A stretch of 64,000 nucleotides of DNA, from NCBI GenBank assembly GCA_022113835.1, contig JAILWY010000004.1, forward strand, positions 5,707,501 through 5,771,500. The letters are read 5' to 3'. Below the pieces are notes generated by a model. That model had not been told where the DNA came from. It worked only from the letters and a program-made list of their open reading frames with translations, and did no database searches. The DNA is from Atopsyche davidsoni. Lineage: Eukaryota > Arthropoda > Insecta > Trichoptera > Hydrobiosidae. Position numbers and translations under genes: made by a program. This document shows, one piece after another, positions 35,491-48,051 of this stretch (its first letter is position 1; each line of letters begins with the position of its first letter).

Positions 35491-37004
35491 TCATGGTTTT
35501 CTAAAAGGAAAATAGTGTAGTGGGTTCCCAAATCCTTCTATTTATACGTATTATTATAATGATATCAAAATGATAAAAATAAACTCCTATCAGCAACAAA
35601 GACGCGGCCTGAGAACGCGTTTCTTGTCATTTACCTACCGAGGTAGGGAACAAGGTAAGATTACCTTATCGCCGTGTAATCGATCAAATAAATATTTCCG
35701 CATTGCCAGAGAGAACGAAGTGCACTGTGCATGCAAAGCTTTTGAGTTTTCCATCTCGACAGACCTGCACACCGCAGGTAGCTCCGTGGAATAACAATAA
35801 GGAAAACAATACTCGGCACGTCCAAGTTAGAGCAGCCCACTTTCACTGGCGGGTTGTGCCGTCGAGCCTTAAATGCAATCGCAGTAGAATAGTTCTACTC
35901 TTACAAATACTCAAATCCCGAAAATATGTATAGAAAAATCTAAAAAAATTAGTGTCTTTTGTGTGCATGGAAAATATGTAATTTTTGTAATTCTTTGTAT
36001 TATTCCCATTTATAAAAATAATTTCTTGTATCTTTATTATTTACTTTATTTTTTTAATATAAAAATAAGTAATTCACCGCTTAAAAAAAGCAGTGAATTC
36101 CTTTTCTACTATATACTATATAAGCTTTTAAAATATTGTTTAGTCTCTCGATTTCAGATTATTAGATAGTCTTGATAGAAATATATATTTTTAAATAGTT
36201 TTAAAATTTTATTTTCGTAGCTTTCGGTACTGTATGTTCAAATAAATAATAGGAAATCTATTGATCTCACTTGTCGGCTGGAATTCTCTTTCGATCAGCT
36301 TTGTCTCCACCGGTGCCTAGGAAAGCGTTGTTGGATATAGTGCGAAAGCCAATGCCTTGCTGGATTACAACTCCATTTATTCGTAAGCAGGAGGAAATCG
36401 TTATGGAAACTGAAAGTAAAATGGCGAGCGAGTCATGTCGGCTCGGAATGGAAGGCCGGCACCTGCCAGGCTTACCTGCGCCACAATCCTACACAATCCA
36501 ATATAGAAATTCTCCGATTCGACCTCATGGTTAGGCATTATGACAATACCTTTATCATGTGTTTTAAATATTTGACAACACTGTATTATTTTGAATACAG
36601 TTCAAAAAAATCAATACATATACATCGACACTCCAAAACCAGCTATCTCCCAAATTCTTAAAGAAAACATTTATTCACAAATAAAATGTAACTACTTTTA
36701 AGTGCACGTAATTATTCCTTGATTTATTTTACAGCATTTATACTATTTTTTAAAAATAAAGCACCCAATAAAGAAGGTCTGTTGCCTTGATGAAAATATA
36801 TAGCAACAGTAAAAATATAATTACCTAAACCCAATGGTAATTATTTTTAAATATAACATGCGAGGCTGTTCATAACATGTATATCTGTTATTAAAAATCA
36901 ATTTATAAATTCTAAAGTTATTGATACGAGCTGTGTAATGAAAAATTCTTGACATTTTATTTACTAATTCCAATATGCAATAAAATCCTTTAGCCAAGCT
37001 ATTA

Positions 37005-37068
<64 letters not shown>

Positions 37069-39964
37069 TTACAAATCAAAGCATTATGTGGTAGATGCAA
37101 TGTGAATACAAAGGCAGTATCGCATAAAATTCTCGTCTAACCGAGGTGAGACGAATAAGTCATTATCAACTACTTGTGCCAATAACATTTTTTTATGATG
37201 TTTCATGTAAATACTCAATTTTGTGCGACCCGAAATACACTTTAATTAAAGCAAGTAGTAAAGCATGGGCAAATGATGCATCTGAAACATTTTTTAGGCT
37301 TTGGTGAAGATGATTGCTTATTTAGTACAAAATAGTAGTTCGTGGTTTCCCGACCCTTCTCGTTAGACATAGAAATTGTAGTCTATAGTCATTTATAGAA
37401 TTATTAATATAGAATTCACGTTTTCGACAAAAAAATAAAATCGTTTCAAGCTCTGTATTTTTACAAGTCGTTTATTTTAATATTCAAAACAATACCGGCA
37501 ATAAACAATGTGCTTTAAATTACTTTTAGTTAGCAAAAAAATATATAATTGCTTCTGTAATATATTGCATTTGAAATACGCGGCCTTCAATATGAAATTT
37601 GAAGGTCTTTGAGTATGTTTTTTTTTTAGATTGTTATGAACAATGTTTATTGCTTTTCTAGAATAAAACTAAAATCATTAGCGACAGCAGAGTAATGTAA
37701 CAACATACCTGCTACTTTAAAGCCAATCAATCATATCGTAAAGCGATTCAACTAACTTGATATCTGTGTACAGTCCATGACTACTTGAGCTCTACGTAAA
37801 CTATTTCCATATATCACTTTTCAAAATGATGGCTAAATCGAAATCACAATTAATAGAGAGCGAGTCATTATTTAATTTAAACTCCTGAAAAGTATTATGT
37901 GTAAGCTAAGATTAATAATTTGCGTTGTGTATAAATTCAGTCTTTCAGGATTCGGGTTTCATTCGTCCCATTGATATTTTTTGCTGTTTTAAAAGTTTGC
38001 GTTTTGAACGAATTATCGAGCTTATTGCTACGAGTATTTACTTGAAAATAAATTATTCAAAAAACTATTTTTATATTCAACTAAATTATTCACTTTTTGT
38101 ATACGTATTTTGAAACCATTTTTGTATTTTTCACGTTGAATTATTTTTTATTAATTCGGATTTCGGAATACCTTGTATACAAAGAAAATATTTTTTCTGT
38201 CAAGGAACGCATATATCTCGTTGTTGCATCAAATGTACGATTTTTTCCAATGTTTTTATTTTGAAGGGGGGACGATGTTAGCTTCGAAAATTCTCCAAGA
38301 GTCGCTTTTTTAACGCAGCTTAATTACCATAAGCTTATTCCACCTCGTCTTGCGGAGGCTGTTGTTGATATTGTTAGAGCAACAGTATTGTTCAGTAATG
38401 ACTGCATTGTAAGCAGTCGAGCCTTCCCAGCTCGCACCGCGCCCAGCTCATTATGCCAAGGAATGTCCTTACGTTCAGGAACCTGCCCACTTGGCATTTG
38501 GATCGAGAAGAATCCGAGTGTGCATGCATCACTAGCATATCTAGTCGTCAATCTGTTGACTGGGTATATTCGTAGGTTTTGGCAGCCGTCGTCATGAGTT
38601 GATTCGGTTTCGTGGGTCCAGAATCTCCCATCTCTCAACAACTCCATGGAGTACCGAAAATATCAAGCTACTAGTATCACCTACATTTTTATAAAATTAT
38701 CAAGATTTGATAATTTAATCTGTATGATAGATGAAAACAAAAAAAAAAAAATATATATATATATATATATAGTATATACTAATGGTATGTGATCTTTTCG
38801 ACTGGATAAGCATATTGCTTTAAGATATTTTATTTTTGTGATTTTTCTTTCATTTTCTTAGGCTCATTTTAAAGTGCTTTGCATTTTTTTTACTCTGCAC
38901 GCCACTGATGTTCACGGACCATCTATATCAGTTTTTTGTATGCCCTTGCATAATTTTAATTAAATTATGCTAACATTGGCTTTGAATCTCGACATGTTGC
39001 ACTAGTCCAGTGCTGCGATACTCCAACACCGCATATCCACCCCCACATTCATACCACTATACTTATTAGCCATAGTTATCCAATAGAAACAACTTTTACT
39101 TTTTAAGTTTTAAGACGCTCTGATACATCGAGGCGTGCACATATAATAATAAACACAGCCTTCTATCCTTTTCATTGCTTCCTCGCCTGTTCATCTTCTA
39201 CTCGCGCCCCCAACTCTAAAGCAGATTTGGTTTGGAAGTCTCCATATAAACTATTCTGGCGTAAATATAGATGAGTATCTAAGCCGAATGTAAATCGATA
39301 TTTGTCTGACTAAAGCGGGTAATAACCGGTTTTTCAGATAGAGGACCAATCCACCTGATTTGCCGGCCGCGGTATACTATACTATATATAATAACGCCAA
39401 GCAATAAACCAGTATTGCACAAGCTGGGATTGTATACTCAAAAGTTCTGCCCAGAAGTAGAGCGACATGTTGCCCGAAGCGAGACTTGCCAATACAAAAT
39501 CTTTATGATTTATGAGCGTGCTGATACATGATATGGCTGTAATTATCTGTGCGTAAATTTATAGCATTGAGTTTCGTAGGCATGCAGTTTCAATTAATAT
39601 CCCTACACATGCTACTGACGACCCAACAACATACTGGAAACTATGAGAATATTCGTAAAGCTTTATATTAATCAAATTTTAAACCAATATATAATATATA
39701 CACATGTTTACTCAGAAACAGTAAATAATTTTAATTTATTTCACATACCTTCAAGATCAACATTTCAAGAATTGTTAAAAGATAAAAAGTATTCCATGAT
39801 TGATAAAAAATACTTTTATATTAATTTAGGAAAGAAATCAAATCATTGTGTTTCATAATTAAATTATATTTATTATTATTAGTTAGAATACTTTGGTACA
39901 AAAATTTTAATAATTTAAATACAATGCTTACATTTTATTGATTACATTGTATAAGTAAGGAAAA
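35491..39964. other. Gene-free AT-rich interval downstream of ENGase
   Basis: Holds the (AT)n microsatellite and an unassigned moderately GC-rich block at 38,330-38,650 whose ORFs match no known protein pattern. No gene supported. Confidence 0.5.
37007..37065 (+). repeat. (AT)n microsatellite
   Basis: About 59 bp of uninterrupted AT dinucleotides. A shorter AT run follows a poly-A at about 38,740-38,770. Confidence 0.95.
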
Positions 39965-39970
39965 TTTATT
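39965..39970 (-). terminator. Poly(A) signal AATAAA of the ENGase gene
   Basis: AATAAA on the minus strand (TTTATT on plus) begins 17 nt after the ENGase stop codon. Close, but a usable position; no transcript evidence. Confidence 0.4.
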
Positions 39971-39986
39971 TTTAAATGAATTCAAT

Positions 39987-42900
39987 TTAAAAATTGACAA
40001 TATCTCGAGCGATCCCCAGCCCTCCGAGTAGTACGGCCCCGGTGATCTCGGTAACTTCACAGCCTATCTCCAGGATTGTGCAGTTCGAATAGTCCAGTTT
40101 ATAATATCTACGAATCAAAGTCTAAATTATATTTTTAAACAGATTAAAAATTATTTCAATTTTAAAAATTTTATGCGATCACACAGCCAACAGAAATTGC
40201 AAAATATACGGCAATATTGCAATCACTCGGATAGAACTGATTTGGCAACAATGTTGGCAGTTCACTTACAGAGTTAAAAATAAAGTTACAGCTATCACAA
40301 GTCCAGGATTTATATAGGATGGACTTATATATTAAATAGGATGCAAGAACTTAAAAGAGTGAAATAAATACAAAAGATTGTACAACTACAAAAACATGCA
40401 AAAATAGTCTTGAAGAAGTCACTCTAAAAACAACAGCAGACTAGAGCAAGTAAAACAAACGAGTATATCTATTGCAACAATATAAAAGTTCAAATAAATT
40501 TATTTAATATAAAGAAATATAAAAATACTATAAATTTGCTAAATATTAGAATTTTAAAAAAATTACTCAGTAATATATAAAATAATAAAGTAAATACTGA
40601 TACGTCCACGCTATTTATTGTAAGTGATTTCATAAAATAAATAATATAGAAGTATCACTATAATTTTGTCCATTTAAAATATCCAAATAATAGAAATATA
40701 TTAACTGTTGGAATATTTAGACATTTATGCCTGATTAAATTAAAATTCGCACAATCAACACAGTCAATACAAAATAAAATTTTTCTTAAATTTTTTTAAC
40801 ACCAATAAGCATATTTTTTTAATATGATATCGCTTACCTTACTATCCAATTTTTGGAATTGTCGACCGGCACATAAAAGTTATCATGACTCGAAAGTAAA
40901 TTTATCTGCAAGTTCTTAAACTCATCCCCGTCTATATTTATTGGATGCACCACATTTTCTATAACTCTCTGTCTCTTTGCTTTGGGTGAGCCCCCTTTTT
41001 GACCGGCAGTCAAGGTAACATTGAAAATAGATCCTCTTCTATTATGCCTAAGAGTGAGCAGTATATTTAAATCCTGCTCTGGAGCGCTATCGAACTTCTT
41101 TACAACATAGTAAAGAATAAAGTTATTATCACATAAAAATTCAGATATAAACAAGCGCGTTGCAATGGGAAAATTTGAGTCCAGTGGTGATATTTTTAGA
41201 CAGCCACCTCCATTAAAACTGTCTTCGTAATAAAATGACACACATTTGTGTGATTCACTCGGCAAGACATTGTATTTTGTAATTTGATATTTATCCGAGG
41301 GGCTTGCTTCTTCGTTGACAACATTCTCCTTGGTTATTGATTCTTCCACAACAAGTTCATCCGTTGCTGATGCTTGACAAGTAGAATTTAGTGCTTTGAA
41401 ATCAGCAGGCAATGCAGAACAACCTTTACTTTTGGTGTCTTTCACATTCTCTAGAACAACATCTATTGCATCTCTTGTAGCTCTACTGATAATGGTTTCT
41501 GGTACTATTTTCTCTGAAGATGGAGCGGGTAGAGATGAAGATGGAGCCTTTTTTAATTTTTCCTCAATTATTTCCAAAATATATGAGTTTGAACAAACCG
41601 GCACCGACAGCTGATATTGCTGATTTCTCAAGTTAAACCACTTCTTATCGTGAACCTAAAATAGGACATATAAACTCAGTAAAAAAAATCCTGACAAATG
41701 ACGACCTAGAAAAGGTTTTCACAGAAAGTATAAATTTTATTTATTTAAGTCTACTCACTTCCCCTTCAACCCGCATCTCATATCCTGATCCTTGACAGAA
41801 GAAAGTGTGAAAAGGAAGTTGAGAAGGACCTCTAATGTTCAGATAGGGCCATAATGTATGCCAGAATGAATTCTCTCTCAGCATGAAGTGCTCTCTTATA
41901 GAGCATTGCCTAAAGAAATCTCTATCTTCACTATCGTTTTTCCTGTTGAGGCTCAACAGTTTCTTGACACATGAAAATATTTTATCATCCGAATGTTCTG
42001 CTAAATCCTGCTGATTCATCATTTCTACAAATCTTATTCCTTCATGAGTCCACGCGGGAGCAAAAATGGCCATTGATAAGTCAAAATCAAATATTTCTTG
42101 TACTGCCTGTAAATTATAAAGAAAAAAATTACTTACTAGTTCCAATACTCTAATTGAGTCATATTCGGGAAATAAAATGACATGCTCTGCAACAGTTTTA
42201 TTAAATGCTCTATAGTATAAAATTTATCCTTTATCTACCTTTGCCGTGTTGAACATGCCTCCCCCAATGAAGTTGCGTCCCCACACGTCCACTCCAACAA
42301 AAATATCATGCTTGCGATGACCAGCATTGGTTACGCAATTACGGAGGTGATCCTTACCCCAGCAGTAATTGGTAAATATACCATCACATATATCAAAAAA
42401 TTCTCTAAAAGTAAAATCCAATGTATTATTATTCTGAAAAATAAATGAATAGCATATACATATATGCTATGTAAAAATATAAGCCATTATATGCAACAAT
42501 GACAGACGCTGAGACTGTTAAAGTAAAACTATTAATTATTTATAAATTAAGAAAAAAAATAGTTTATTTTAAAAAATATTGAGCATAAAAACCTATTTTT
42601 TTCATTCAAACAATTTTGCCACTGAAGACGTCCGTCGTTGGTAACGCTGTCGTACCAAATCACTATTGAGCCCGGGATCTCCTGATGCATTTTGTTTGTA
42701 AAATATTCGACAAACTTCAGCATCATATCTATTTTTTTTACAGCATTTTCAATGTTCAACAGCCACCCGTCGAGCTTAAAGTATTTTGAGATGACGACAA
42801 GATGATGAATAAATTTGTTTATTTCCTCCTCAGATTCCAAGAACTGTTCACATAATTTGACGCCATCTTCCCATTCGGTGATAATAGTTCCTGGGGAATA

Positions 42901-44126
42901 CAAAAGCATCAGAGTATACTAGTCTCTGCAATTGTAAATAATTATGATGATTTACTTAATTGTTCAATAACAACTGTGTAATTTTCAGAGATGATTACCT
43001 CGGCCATAGCAATCACAAATGAACAATTTACATCAAAAACAAAGAATCACAGCTCACCTAGAATCTTTACACCGTGCTTATGTGCAACGTTGATCCAACC
43101 TAGAGGAGGAATTGTGATGAAATGGTGGCTGAAGTAAACAAATATATCAATGGCTGCCCAGTGATAAAATGAATATGCAGCATAATTATCAGTCCCAGAT
43201 ACATAACTGAAATTAAATGAAAAAGTTTTCGATATTTGAAATTTATAACATGGTAATTTATCAAAGATTATTTTTAATACATCAAGCTATTTATAATATA
43301 ATCTGTAATCTGTATACTGTAATATCTGTAATCTGTAATCTGTATAATCTGTAATCTGAAGCCAATTTTGGTCGATCGCTCGCAATGTCTCAATTTAGAA
43401 ACCGATTGGACTACATGATAAATAGAGCACTAATTGTGGGATTCTGTTTACTCTGCACTAGACCGGGACTGTAATTCAGGGACTAGATTCTCACTCCAAC
43501 TTGGGACGTATCTAAGCCATTTTTTATGACATCAAGTCGATCGCGACACATTTTTAAGATAAAAAGTAGATCTTATTGTGTACAAAATTTAGCTACCTAT
43601 TTAAATAAAAATATTTAAAAATACACGGATAATTCAATTTAAATTTTCTCTAAAACTAAGAGTGATGCGGACGAGCAATGTAACTTACAAGCCTTGTACA
43701 ATATTTAGGTTTAGAGCACTATAGCTTGCAGGGTCACCGAGTAATCGCTCAGGTGATTTGAAAATTATGATACATCAATTTTGTAAGAACACATTAATGT
43801 TCATCAAATATTAATTTGAATATATAAACTCACCTATCGTCCAGATAACCATTTTTCATGTCATGGCATACAAGGGTCTTAGGCACAGTGCCGTATTTAA
43901 ACCTCGCGGGTATTGTGTGAGAGGAGTCCTGCGCGTCCTTGGGGAAGTGACAAAAGCTCTGTTTGTTTTTATACAAGTCGGCGTTTTTTACAATATCACT
44001 TCTCTTCGAGAGCGGAGAGATCAGCGAGCCCCACTGGGGTGGGTCATTCATATAACCATACAACTCTTCCAGTTTATCTATCGCTTTGCATTTATTATTT
44101 TTACACTCGTCCAAAGTGTCACACAT
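39987..44126 (-). CDS. ENGASE: Cytosolic endo-beta-N-acetylglucosaminidase (GH85)
   Basis: Seven exons join in phase: 44126-43834, 43206-43058, 42890-42593, 42404-42239, 42106-41759, 41655-40838 and 40107-39987. They give 2,193 nt, 730 residues, close to the length of the vertebrate enzyme. ENGase cleaves the chitobiose core of free oligosaccharides released from misfolded glycoproteins in the cytosol, and no signal peptide is present. Family hallmarks in order: CHDMKNGYLDD (exon 1); HWAAIDIFVYFSHH and IPPLGW (exon 2); GTIITEW, then DGWLLNIEN (residues 188-196) with stabilising Asn193 and acid/base Glu195; WYDSV (exon 3); FFDICDGIFTNY and FVGVDVWGR (exon 4); and MAIFAPAW (exon 5). Exons 6 and 7 encode the less conserved C-terminal beta-sandwich region. 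The exon 4 acceptor at 42404 was chosen because it keeps phase and restores the conserved NRxFFD spacing. All key residues are present. Confidence 0.93.
43298..43360 (+). repeat. Short tandem repeat, TAATCTG-type
   Basis: Several imperfect copies of the heptamer TAATCTG within ENGase intron 1 (43205-43833 region). Confidence 0.7.
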
Positions 44127-47100
44127 TTTTAACGAATGCTGTCAAAATAACGACGCAAGTAATTTATTTGCAAATATGAATGCCTGATTGGAAATAAACG
44201 AGGATTCACTGTGCCCTGTTATAAATATAAGCGTGCAATGATAGTACTGGCGTGATTTTGTCCGGCTTGTCATTATAAAGCGGAAAATAGGCAAACCACA
44301 TAACCTCAAAAGAAAAGATAGTACCGAGCATCATCGCGTTGAGGTAAACAAAAAAAACTTTCACGAAGGTAATGTTTATTAAATATATATTTTAACTAGG
44401 TACTAGGTTATTAGAATACATTCACTTATCCTCAATTCCACAACCTACTTGTGTAGATATCGTGTTTTTGTTTTTTCCTTGTCATTATCTACTGCACTGT
44501 TTAATGCAGAGATCCAATAGACATGGGATATAATACAATTACATTTAAAAAAATTATCATATATGTACTACTTCAAAATTCTAAATAAGGTTGTTTATGA
44601 AGAAATATTTTTTTCCTGGGAAATCATGGAAATGTGAAGAGTTAATATGATGTAACCATGAATCAACATTACTCTGAAAACTACCCCAACACTTGTTTGA
44701 AGTCATGATATTTTTATTTATTATTGGTGGTCTCGTAATTTTCATGATATTTAAATTGTTTTATTTATTTGCTATTGCCGTTTCGATGATGTATCTTGTG
44801 AGTCTTATTTCGAGGAATATCCAAATTCAAAATTTAATAACGAGATAATATAACCAGAACACAATGCTTTGCTTTACCATCGACATTTTTATGTTCTTGA
44901 TATCAGTCATAACATAATTTATCTAGCTTGTAACCTAATTGTGGGTTAGATGGATTTTTACGCCTATTTGTTTTCAAACTACTTTTAATAACAAACCAGA
45001 GTACCAACAACTTATACTCACCTAATATATTTTATATCAATGGTAAGACTAATTTTTCTAAAACAACTTTTGAACAAAATGTATTGAAAAACTACAGATA
45101 TTAAATAAAATCATAATTTTGTGAGCGCGTGATACCCATTTCTTATTTTTTCCTTTTTTTATAGTTTCCACAAGACGATTGATTAATTCTATTTGTTTTT
45201 CATATAATAAAATAAAAAATACTTCTTTGTATATATTTTAACGATTAAGATACATTTCAATTTCTCCCATACCATTTTTTTCCATTTTATTGAAGGTTGG
45301 ACAGACGAAAACACTTGACAAATACAAACAATTTTTAAAACAGTGAATAGCTGTATTTAGGACAAGTGTTGAATATCCTCCAGTATTCCAACTTAACTTT
45401 CTTACCCTCATACTAATAAATACAGCACACCGTTTGATAGATGAAAATAGATATGAAAAGCTAACTAAACAAGGTCCACTTTAAAACTCAACCTGAGCGG
45501 GCTGGTAAGCCAAGCCTAAAGAAATCGGCTCGTCGATGATAGTCTGTTGAACCCGTTTAGTCTAGGTAAAGAGCAAACCAAAACTGTTTATTTTCTTCAG
45601 GGTTTCTTTGTTTCACATCCTTCAATCTTTCAAGTCTGAACTGATCCTCAACAAAAAAAAAGGTTCAGGTGATGGCGGATGTGAACTGTGGGCTGCAAAC
45701 GATAGAACCAATCCAAATACCAAAAGATAACACAGAATACCAATGATACAAATAAAATAAAATTGAGATTTTCACATTTTATTCATAAAAATTACATCTT
45801 AATAAATATATGATATTGTTTTAAAATTAAAATACCTAATGAATATTATCAGCCGATAAATAATCAAAAATATATAATCAGACAAAGAAAACCCACTGAC
45901 AGGAACAGAATTTATATTATTTTTAGCATAATAAAACCACAAATATTACATTATATTTTCATTGTGAAATTGAATTTATTATAAGACCTAGAAAACTGCA
46001 ACCTCATGATCTCATAAATGACACATCTGCATAGCCACAGGAATTATATTGGAAAACAATCCTATAAGCAAGCATATACCTCCTATAAATTGCATAATTA
46101 TGTTATACATTTATTTTTTTAAATAATAAAAAGTGGAAATATTGCTTTATTAATGTATAACTTTACCATATGTCATTCAAACCAACTATCTACACATCCT
46201 TCAGACGAATTACGAACTAACGAACTACTAGAGTACTGGTGAATGGCATATCCGTCAAGACTTCGCAGTAAAGTTTCATTTCACTACAGCTCCTTAGGTA
46301 TCACTTATCATCAATAAATATTAACATAAGTGAGTTTTATTACTTGTAATGTTGTATTTATTTAGATTAAGTAAAAAATATATTTCTAAATTAACTATTC
46401 ATAATTAATAAATTGATAGGAAGTATGAAAAATGTTAAAATAATTAGTCTAATTTATGCGACATTTCGTACCAATCAATTAGGAGCATCTACGTGTCATA
46501 TTAGTGATGTCATGGCATCACTTCGGTCCTACTTTTACATATTTCACAGAAAAAAAAATGATTTTAAAAATAAATAATACATCTTTGCCGTGAAAAACTT
46601 TCACTAAAAAATAACCTGTAATATAAAAGAAGATCTGTTGAGAAGTTCATACAAATGAGTGATTCAGTTGCAATTAAAAACTAAACTTTATCATCAATCA
46701 ATAATAATATAAAACGTTTGTATGTTTTGAAGAATTGCATTATATTTTAAATACAATTTAAAATACTAACTCTGAATCATTCTTTAACATTAACAACCGA
46801 CGTAACAAACTATTCCCAATATGTATACAGATAACAAAGACTTGTGGGAAAAGTCCACGAATTTTCAGTATAAACATCAATTCATAAGAAAATTTCATTG
46901 TCGCAATAAGTCACACACATAACCTAACTGTAGGACTGCGCCATTCGCCAAAATGCAAACATTCAAGTCAACTCAAGACAAAATCATTTCAGTAGTTGCT
47001 ATCAGAGTATTCATCATGTGCCAACTCGCAGTCGACCACTTTCAACTAAAGAAAAAAATCAAAATATACATGTACAAGACAGTGATTTAAGCATTCACGT

Positions 47101-47453
47101 GTAACATGGGTGCTACGAGTAACACCCAAATAAATTTTGAAATTTAAGAATATGTAACACACATGTGAAGGTGTATGGTATAAATTTACAACAGATATTA
47201 TTTGAGCGTAAATCCAATGTATATCATATCTGGTGACTTAATTCATTTGTCCCCTGTGCTCTTACTACATAAGAGCATAAACTGTTATTTACATGTGTAA
47301 AACCAATCTTCCTAGTGTTGATATATGATTTTTACAATGTTTTCTATTAACCCAAACCATCCAAAATATCAAAGTTTTACTGCTAAATTGAACTTCATGA
47401 AAGCATAACAATGTATCCCCATATTACAATATGATGAATGTAACAATTTGTCT
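44127..47453. other. Intergenic region between INCENP and ENGase
   Basis: AT-rich. It should contain the ENGase promoter near 44,127-44,400 and the INCENP 3'UTR at its right end. No core promoter motif or further gene was recognised. Confidence 0.4.
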
Positions 47454-47459
47454 TTATTC
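47454..47459 (-). terminator. Candidate poly(A) signal for INCENP
   Basis: AATAAA on the minus strand about 400 nt downstream of the INCENP stop. The region is AT-rich, so chance occurrence is likely. Confidence 0.25.
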
Positions 47460-47857
47460 GCTCTAAGATCACTTTAGCAGTCTCTAAAATAATACCACAA
47501 ATTTAATAGATATTTGATTAAAACGTAGAAATAACGAAATGGTACAATAAATAAAGATGTATAATGAATATATTTTTAATCCCTGAACCCTTGTTACAAC
47601 CAAGATGGACTGTAAAATCATTTCGGAATGAATTCAGGGAATTATATAAATGATAAAATACAAGAACATAAATCTGTCTCCACTACGAGAAAACCACAGA
47701 CTTTTCCCTGATAGTAACAACTACACGTGATTATACATAGTCACTTTTGAGATTTTCACTCTCAAGCACACACTCCAAAGACGTGTCCAACATTGCATAA
47801 GAAGCAGCATTGCTACTCAAGTATGTACATTTGACCTAACAATACATAAGGAAGAGA

Positions 47858-48051
47858 TTAATCCATAGGCATCATGGAATACCTAGGGGGGGTCTTCCAT
47901 ACGATGCTCGAGGATCTTGTAATTTTCTTTTTATCAATTTTTGGGAATATTTCAAACAAGTCAGGATTAAAGACGGAGGTGGAGTACAACATGTCTAACA
48001 GGGATGATTTCAGGAAGCTTTGTTTTCTGATTGCCTTCGAACGTTCTGAGT
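47858..48051 (-). other. INCENP IN-box exon (Aurora B-binding/activating domain)
   Basis: Terminal coding exon of 63 residues plus stop, entered from the exon 48498-48391 that ends AIPLWSQ. The Trp-containing PLW and VWKTPP elements and the SSS triplet are the landmarks of the Aurora B-docking IN-box. The usual metazoan Thr-Ser-Ser reads Ser-Ser-Ser here. The tail after the TPP motif is short (RYSMMPMD). Confidence 0.85.

Noticed and set aside
38324..38647. 107-codon minus ORF and 69-codon plus ORF
   Set aside because: Mutually antisense in a short GC-rich block without recognisable protein family.
42405..42433. Alternative ENGase exon 4 acceptor at 42434-42435
   Set aside because: It would enter in phase 0 while exon 3 leaves two bases, breaking the frame. 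The acceptor at 42406-42405 keeps phase and gives the conserved NRxFFD spacing.
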